A stretch of 18,773 nucleotides of DNA from contig JAPKYG010000061.1 of NCBI GenBank assembly GCA_026394435.1, positions 1-18,773 of the forward strand. Direction: 5' to 3'. A model generated the notes under the pieces. It had not been told where the DNA came from and made no database searches. It was given only the letters and a program-made list of their open reading frames with translations. The DNA is from Methanobacteriota archaeon (GTDB lineage Archaea; Thermoplasmatota; E2; DHVEG-1). Of this stretch, positions 14,934-18,773 are shown in pieces (position 1 is the stretch's first letter; each line of letters opens with the position of its first letter). A program made the position numbers and the translations under genes.

Positions 14934-15440
14934 TTATTTTCGTTTTCGGTAAATAACTTTTTTATCTGGTAAGACAAGCCCCGTGTGGTTTTTTCCTTTG
15001 TAGCTGGACAGCGTTGGCTGAGGATGATCTACAGGCGTATCGAGTTTCAGGATGAGGAGTTGCCCTATTCGCATCCCTGCATTGAGCACAAACGATTTGT
15101 CTGATGCATTAAAAATCTCTAGTGTTAAGTTCCCCTCAGAGCCAGGGGAGATTAACATGCTCCCCATATGCGAGGTGATGCCGACCCGTGCCAATGTCGT
15201 AGAGCCGTCGTACAATCCTGCATGATCAGAGGGCATTTTGATATGTTCGACCGTCGAACTAAGGATTAATTTTTTTTGCTTAAGAATGTATGTTGCTTTT
15301 CGTTCGACTTTTCCGTCAGGTTTTGCAAATTGGTCTGATAAATGTAATCGTATGGACGCTGATTTCAAAATTGGTTTTGGCTCAACAATCAAACTTTTTT
15401 TCTTCAGCAATTGTTTGATGGATCGATCAGAAAGTAACAT
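14934..15440 (-). CDS. Divergent dCTP deaminase / dUTPase-family protein
   Basis: This 168-residue protein has the dCTP deaminase/dUTPase fold. DGSTTLARVGITSH (78-91) matches the GRSSLARLGL..H motif, ISPGSEGNLTLEIFN (97-111) matches IDPGF.G.ITLE with the catalytic Glu at 108, and GMRIGQLLILKL (122-133) matches the GM.IGQL strand. Several usually invariant residues differ: the Arg of GRSS is Ser80, the Asp of IDPG is Ser98 and the Asp of SIDLRL is Arg31. True Dcd removes ammonia from dCTP to give dUTP (or dUMP in bifunctional archaeal forms). With these changes the substrate or activity may differ. The ATG at 15440 has GTGA upstream. It is transcribed away from the DUF99 operon. Confidence 0.75.
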   Translation of the reverse strand: MLLSDRSIKQLLKKKSLIVEPKPILKSASIRLHLSDQFAKPDGKVERKATYILKQKKLILSSTVEHIKMPSDHAGLYDGSTTLARVGITSHMGSMLISPGSEGNLTLEIFNASDKSFVLNAGMRIGQLLILKLDTPVDHPQPTLSSYKGKNHTGLVLPDKKVIYRKRK

Positions 15441-15470
15441 AGAATCACGTCAATATTGATACATCTGCTC

Positions 15471-15482
15471 TATAATATATAA
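15471..15482 (-). promoter_or_regulatory. TATA box for the dCTP-deaminase-like gene
   Basis: On the minus strand TTATATATTATA lies about 30 bases upstream of the ATG. A 10-base palindrome, TCAATATTGA (15450-15459), falls at the predicted initiation point. Confidence 0.5.
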
Positions 15483-15624
15483 CGTAATATGAAATGAAGG
15501 AAGATTTTCTCGTTTACAAAACCAAAGGTGCACCCAGTTTAATTCAAGAGTATAAGACTGCTTTCAACAGATAATGAATTTTGATGGAAACATTCTTAAT
15601 AGATGCGCGATTTTTACTTCCAGG

Positions 15625-16197
15625 ATGAAGCGACAGATTCGTATTCTTGGGATAGATGATGCTCCTTTCACCTTTCGTGAAAAATATTCAACGGTGATCG
15701 GTGTGGTGATGCGTGGCGGTGAATATCTTGAATGTGTCCTACGAAGCCAAGTGACCATTGATGGAACAGAAGCAACTGTGATGTGTACACAGATGATTCA
15801 GAACTCACGACATCGACGACAACTCAAAGCAGTGATGGTGGACGGCGCCTGTCTCGGTGGATTTAACGTCGTTGATATTCATGAGCTTTCTGAATCAACG
15901 AATCTTCCTGTAATCACCATCACGAGAGACAAACCAGATTTCAGCAAAATAAAACGTGCGTTGCAGAAAAATTTTAAAGATTGGAAAGACAGGTGGACCA
16001 TCCTACAACGAGGAGAGCTGAAAACAATTACGACACAACATAACCCGATTTATATCAAATACACGGGGTTGTCTCTAGATGAGGCAAAAGAAATAATAAA
16101 CATATCTACTATACGTGGTGTCATACCTGAGCCAATCCGAGTCGCACATCTTATAGCCTCCGGTATCACACGAGGTGAATCGCATGGCAAAGCCTAA
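15625..16197 (+). CDS. DUF99 family protein (endonuclease V-related fold)
   Basis: This 190-residue protein matches the archaeal DUF99 family. It begins MKRQIRILGIDDAPF and contains VIGVVMRGGEYLECV, VMVDGACLGGFNVVD and near the end PEPIRVAHLIASG, all conserved in the family. DUF99 is distantly related to endonuclease V, with the GIDD Asp (residue 11) in the metal-site position. No activity has been established to my knowledge. I start at ATG 15625, where the family usually begins; an in-frame ATG at 15574 would add 17 unconserved residues and cannot be excluded. It overlaps the ferredoxin gene by 14 bases and leads the operon. Confidence 0.85.
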   Translation: MKRQIRILGIDDAPFTFREKYSTVIGVVMRGGEYLECVLRSQVTIDGTEATVMCTQMIQNSRHRRQLKAVMVDGACLGGFNVVDIHELSESTNLPVITITRDKPDFSKIKRALQKNFKDWKDRWTILQRGELKTITTQHNPIYIKYTGLSLDEAKEIINISTIRGVIPEPIRVAHLIASGITRGESHGKA

Positions 16198-16378
16198 AGC
16201 GTTCGTAAAAAAAGAAAAATGTCTGGCATGTGGTGGATGCATTTCTGTCTGCCCTCAAGATGCTATCCTTATGGTTATCAGTAAAGCACTGGTGAACAAA
16301 GAACAATGTAACAGTTGCTCTATTTGTGTGAAAACATGTCCGATTGGAGCAATAGGCTGGGAGGAAGAATCACTATGA
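16184..16378 (+). CDS. 2x[4Fe-4S] ferredoxin
   Basis: This 64-residue ferredoxin has two complete CxxCxxCxxxCP motifs, CLACGGCISVCP (C13-C23) and CNSCSICVKTCP (C42-C52), so it should carry two [4Fe-4S] clusters. The ATG at 16184 follows GAGGTGA by 6 bases; an upstream GTG at 16175 is part of that site. Its stop overlaps the start of the geranylgeranyl reductase gene (ATGA), so the two are co-translated. Archaeal geranylgeranyl reductases can use reduced ferredoxin, and this protein is the obvious electron donor (inference from context plus known biochemistry). Confidence 0.92.
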   Translation: MAKPKAFVKKEKCLACGGCISVCPQDAILMVISKALVNKEQCNSCSICVKTCPIGAIGWEEESL

Positions 16379-17565
16379 AATACGATGTCGTTGTTATTGG
16401 AAGCGGTCCTGCTGGAAGCGTGACTGCCCGGTTTGCTGCCGAAGCAGGCGCAAAGGTTCTTATTGTTGAGCGGCGCACTGAAGTTGGTGTCCCTGTCCTG
16501 TGTGGAGAAGGAATCAGTCAGAAGGTTGACAACTTTAAAATTCTTGAGGGGAAACGATGGATTGCTACTAAAATGGAGGGGGCTCGTATCTTTTCTCCGA
16601 ATGGAACTCATATAACATTATCCGCGGAATTTGCCGGGAGCGAAACTGGGTATGTTGTGTACCGGGATATTTTTGACCAAGAATTAGCGCGAGGAGCAGT
16701 AAAAAAAGGTGCAGAAATCATGCTGAATACCTGCGCACTTGATCTTCTGAAAAAAGATGGAAAAATCAAAGGAGTTAGAGCACAGCATTTCAACGAAAAA
16801 CTTGAGATAGAAGCAGATGTTGTTGTTGGTGCTGATGGTGTAGAATCAAGAGTTGGAAAATGGGCAGGAATTCAAACCACCTTGAAGCCGTATGACCTCG
16901 AAACCTGTGTACAATACACGTTGACGAACATCGAATGGGACAGCCCATATTGTGATTTCTTTCTAGGGAAACATGTTGCACCCGGTGGCTATGTCTGGGT
17001 GTTTCCCAAAGGCAAAGATGTTGCGAATGTCGGGATTGGTATCCTTGCAAGTCTTAGTGAGTCAGGAAAAGCATTACAATTGCTTGATAGGTTTATCGCC
17101 GCTCGTCCCGAGTTGAAAAAAGGAGAGCCACTCCGTGTTATCACCGGAGCAGACCCTGTGGGGGAGCCTATCCAATCCGTAAAAGACAACCTCCTTTTAG
17201 TTGGTGACGCTGCCCGTCAAGTTGATCCCATCACCGGTGGTGGCCTGATGAGTTCGATTGAGGCAGGAAAATATGCTGGTGAAACAATCGGTAAAGCTGT
17301 TGAGAAACAGAAATTTGATCAACAAACACTCTCCGAATATGAAAGCCTGTGGAAGAAAGCGTTTGGAAAAAAGCTGCATCGGAACTATGTGGCAAAAGAA
17401 ATCATGCTTGATATGGAAGACAAAACATTGGATATGCTTGCAGATTCCCTGAAAGACTATAAGTTTGAAGAGTTTAGCACACTCAGTATTATTAAGGCAT
17501 TGGTGACGAAGCATCCATCCTTGTTAATGAAGTTGACTCCTCTGATGAAACTTGCGAGGTCGTAA
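16375..17565 (+). CDS. Geranylgeranyl reductase family flavoprotein (archaeal lipid saturation)
   Basis: This 396-residue FAD enzyme matches digeranylgeranylglycerophospholipid reductases. The dinucleotide loop is IGSGPAG (8-14). PVLCGEG (40-46) contains the conserved Cys (C43) of archaeal members. VGADGVESRVG (151-161) binds FAD, GGYVWVFPKG (204-213) holds the substrate-side YxWxFP motif, and VGDAARQVDPITGGG (276-290) closes the flavin site. The enzyme reduces the isoprenoid double bonds of archaeal membrane lipids. GGGAGG lies 9 bases upstream of ATG 16375. The ferredoxin before it is the likely reductant and the NAD kinase follows 2 bases later. Related members act on bacteriochlorophyll or menaquinone, but the archaeal context favours membrane lipid. 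Confidence 0.9.
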   Translation: MKYDVVVIGSGPAGSVTARFAAEAGAKVLIVERRTEVGVPVLCGEGISQKVDNFKILEGKRWIATKMEGARIFSPNGTHITLSAEFAGSETGYVVYRDIFDQELARGAVKKGAEIMLNTCALDLLKKDGKIKGVRAQHFNEKLEIEADVVVGADGVESRVGKWAGIQTTLKPYDLETCVQYTLTNIEWDSPYCDFFLGKHVAPGGYVWVFPKGKDVANVGIGILASLSESGKALQLLDRFIAARPELKKGEPLRVITGADPVGEPIQSVKDNLLLVGDAARQVDPITGGGLMSSIEAGKYAGETIGKAVEKQKFDQQTLSEYESLWKKAFGKKLHRNYVAKEIMLDMEDKTLDMLADSLKDYKFEEFSTLSIIKALVTKHPSLLMKLTPLMKLARS

Positions 17566-17567
17566 AC

Positions 17568-18386
17568 GTGACCATGACTTGGGGTCTGGTGTGTAATCCA
17601 AGTGTTAAACGATCGGTGTCGTTAGCAAAGGATGTGGCTGAGTTTTTACGTGAACATGGGAAGGTATTTGTAGAGGAAGCTATCGCATCTGAGATCCAAG
17701 AGAAAGGGTCGTCGTTCAAAGAGATCAATAAGAATGCAGACATCGTGGTGACCATTGGTGGCGATGGGACAATTCTGATGGCGATGAGCGAGATAGAGAA
17801 ACCAGTGTTTGCGATTAACTCCGGTGGCATAGGTTTTCTTTCCGAGGTTGAATCAAAGTACGCACTTGACGGTTTGAAACAGATTATTGACGGAAAGTAT
17901 AATATCGAGGAGCGGGCGAAATTAAAAATCACACTGGATGGAAAACGACTGCCTGATGCGACCAATGAGGTGACGATTCAAACAGCAAGGATAGCAAAGA
18001 TTCTCTATCTCAAAATATTCGTTGATGATGAGTTGATTGAGTCGATGGGTGCTGATGGAGTGATTATTGCAACCCCAACTGGTTCAACAAGTTATTCGTT
18101 AAGTGTGGGTGGTCCGATTATGGACCCGACGGTGAACGCGATGATTATCGCGCCGCTTGCCGCATTTAAACTGTCCGCGCGGCCGTGGGTTGTCCCGCTT
18201 GATCGGAAGGTTGGGGTACATTTGTTACCGAAAAGCAAGGAGACGAATCTGGTCATTGACGGGAGATTCTTAGCGCCTGTTACCCAGGAGAGCACTATTG
18301 TTGTCACAGGATCAGAAAAAAAGGCACGGTTCATCCGGTTTGGCGAAAGCTTTTATCAGATGGTTCGATTGAAACTTATGAGATGA
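17568..18386 (+). CDS. nadK: NAD kinase
   Basis: This 272-residue protein phosphorylates NAD to NADP with ATP or polyphosphate. It shows GGDGT (64-68), the NE pair (133-134) and the C-terminal signature beginning GADGVIIATPTGSTSY (161-176), all standard for the PpnK/NadK family, and its length is typical. GTG 17568 has GAGGT 7 bases upstream and is preferred to ATG 17574, whose spacing is too long. It follows the geranylgeranyl reductase by 2 bases, which suggests NADP supply for lipid reduction (inference). The JAMM protease gene follows 3 bases later. Confidence 0.95.
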   Translation: MTMTWGLVCNPSVKRSVSLAKDVAEFLREHGKVFVEEAIASEIQEKGSSFKEINKNADIVVTIGGDGTILMAMSEIEKPVFAINSGGIGFLSEVESKYALDGLKQIIDGKYNIEERAKLKITLDGKRLPDATNEVTIQTARIAKILYLKIFVDDELIESMGADGVIIATPTGSTSYSLSVGGPIMDPTVNAMIIAPLAAFKLSARPWVVPLDRKVGVHLLPKSKETNLVIDGRFLAPVTQESTIVVTGSEKKARFIRFGESFYQMVRLKLMR

Positions 18387-18389
18387 TAC

Positions 18390-18773
18390 ATGGGGCTTTT
18401 CGGACGAAAAAAAACAAAATATACGCCTGTTCAATGGAAGATTACGCAGAAGTGTCTAGATCTTATTTTTGAGAGTTCAAAATCAAATTATCCGCACGAA
18501 TTCGGTGCACTTCTTCGGGTTGATCGGGTGAATAAAACCACGATTATTGAAGTAGTTCTTCTCCCGGGAACTATCTCTGGGGATTCTCATGCGATTTTTC
18601 ATTTGCATATGCTTCCGATTGATTTCAGTGTTGTTGGTACTGTTCATTCCCATCCGTCTTCCATTTCCAGACCGTATGAGGCGGATTTAGATTTGTTCAG
18701 CAATTTCGGAAGAATCCATATCATTGTCGGTGTCACATCATTTGGTGGTGTTTCATGGAAGACATACGATTAC
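18390..18773 (+). CDS. JAMM/MPN+ metalloprotease-like protein (partial, 3' end outside window)
   Basis: The frame from ATG 18390 stays open for 128 codons to the window end. It matches archaeal JAMM proteins: HEFGALLR carries the catalytic Glu, VHSHPSSISRPYEADLDLF carries the zinc-binding HxH and Asp, and FGRIHIIVG follows as in AfJAMM. The usual Ser in the HSHP-x6-S-x2-D motif is Tyr here. Archaeal JAMM enzymes cut ubiquitin-like SAMP proteins from their targets; with Tyr in that place, activity is uncertain. A basic N-terminal stretch (GRKKTK) precedes the domain. It closes the visible part of the DUF99-ferredoxin-reductase-NAD kinase operon. Confidence 0.82.
   Translation, partial: MGLFGRKKTKYTPVQWKITQKCLDLIFESSKSNYPHEFGALLRVDRVNKTTIIEVVLLPGTISGDSHAIFHLHMLPIDFSVVGTVHSHPSSISRPYEADLDLFSNFGRIHIIVGVTSFGGVSWKTYDY

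Noticed and set aside
1..18773. tRNA or rRNA genes, CRISPR arrays, insertion sequences
   Set aside because: I found no clover-leaf or rRNA-like segment, no regularly spaced repeats, and no transposase or terminal inverted repeats with target duplications.

Overview
The window comes from an archaeon. The main evidence is a geranylgeranyl-reductase-type flavoprotein beside a ferredoxin, archaeal families such as DUF99, DUF116, a JAMM protease and a stand-alone RAM domain, TATA-like boxes in front of several genes, and GGTGA/GGAGG-type ribosome binding sites. The sequence is moderately AT-rich with short intergenic gaps. I cannot fix the lineage. An uncultivated euryarchaeal or Thermoplasmata-like genome would fit, but that is inference.

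Layout. (1) 1-465, minus: the start of a secreted lipoprotein with a DUF3887-like domain, cut by the window edge. (2) 688-6330, plus: a very tight five-gene operon holding a 4Fe-4S/FAD oxidoreductase, an SCP2-type lipid carrier, a LuxE-like fatty-acid-activating enzyme, a second SCP2 carrier and a LuxC-like acyl reductase. No luciferase is present. (3) 6331-6739: an intergenic stretch with a T-rich terminator-like palindrome and a strong nested stem-loop (6418-6490) that may be a small RNA. (4) 6740-7438, plus: a DUF116 cysteine-rich protein. (5) 7431-10002, minus: a Cu+-exporting P1B ATPase with a 49-residue YHS-domain gene overlapping its 3' end. A perfect 8+8 inverted repeat lies just upstream of the ATPase start. 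(6) 10114-10584, plus: a RimI-like N-acetyltransferase. (7) 10568-14077, minus: a three-gene operon with a threonine-synthase-like PLP enzyme, a DUF1611/DgcN-like protein and a PP-loop enzyme resembling MurL. (8) 14401-14848, plus: a 40-residue zinc-ribbon protein and a stand-alone RAM domain. (9) 14934-15440, minus: a divergent dCTP deaminase/dUTPase-family protein. (10) 15625 to the window end, plus: a tight operon of DUF99, 2x[4Fe-4S] ferredoxin, geranylgeranyl reductase, NAD kinase and the start of a JAMM metalloprotease.

How the genes work together. Region 2 looks like a self-contained lipid-processing pathway: LuxE would activate a carboxylic acid, LuxC would reduce it to an aldehyde, the SCP2 proteins would carry the hydrophobic intermediate, and the Fe-S flavoprotein would carry out a further redox step. 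This is unusual for an archaeon and is the strongest candidate for an undescribed system. Region 7 combines families known elsewhere from D-glutamate chemistry and may make or modify an unusual amino acid. Region 10 groups archaeal lipid saturation with NADP supply.
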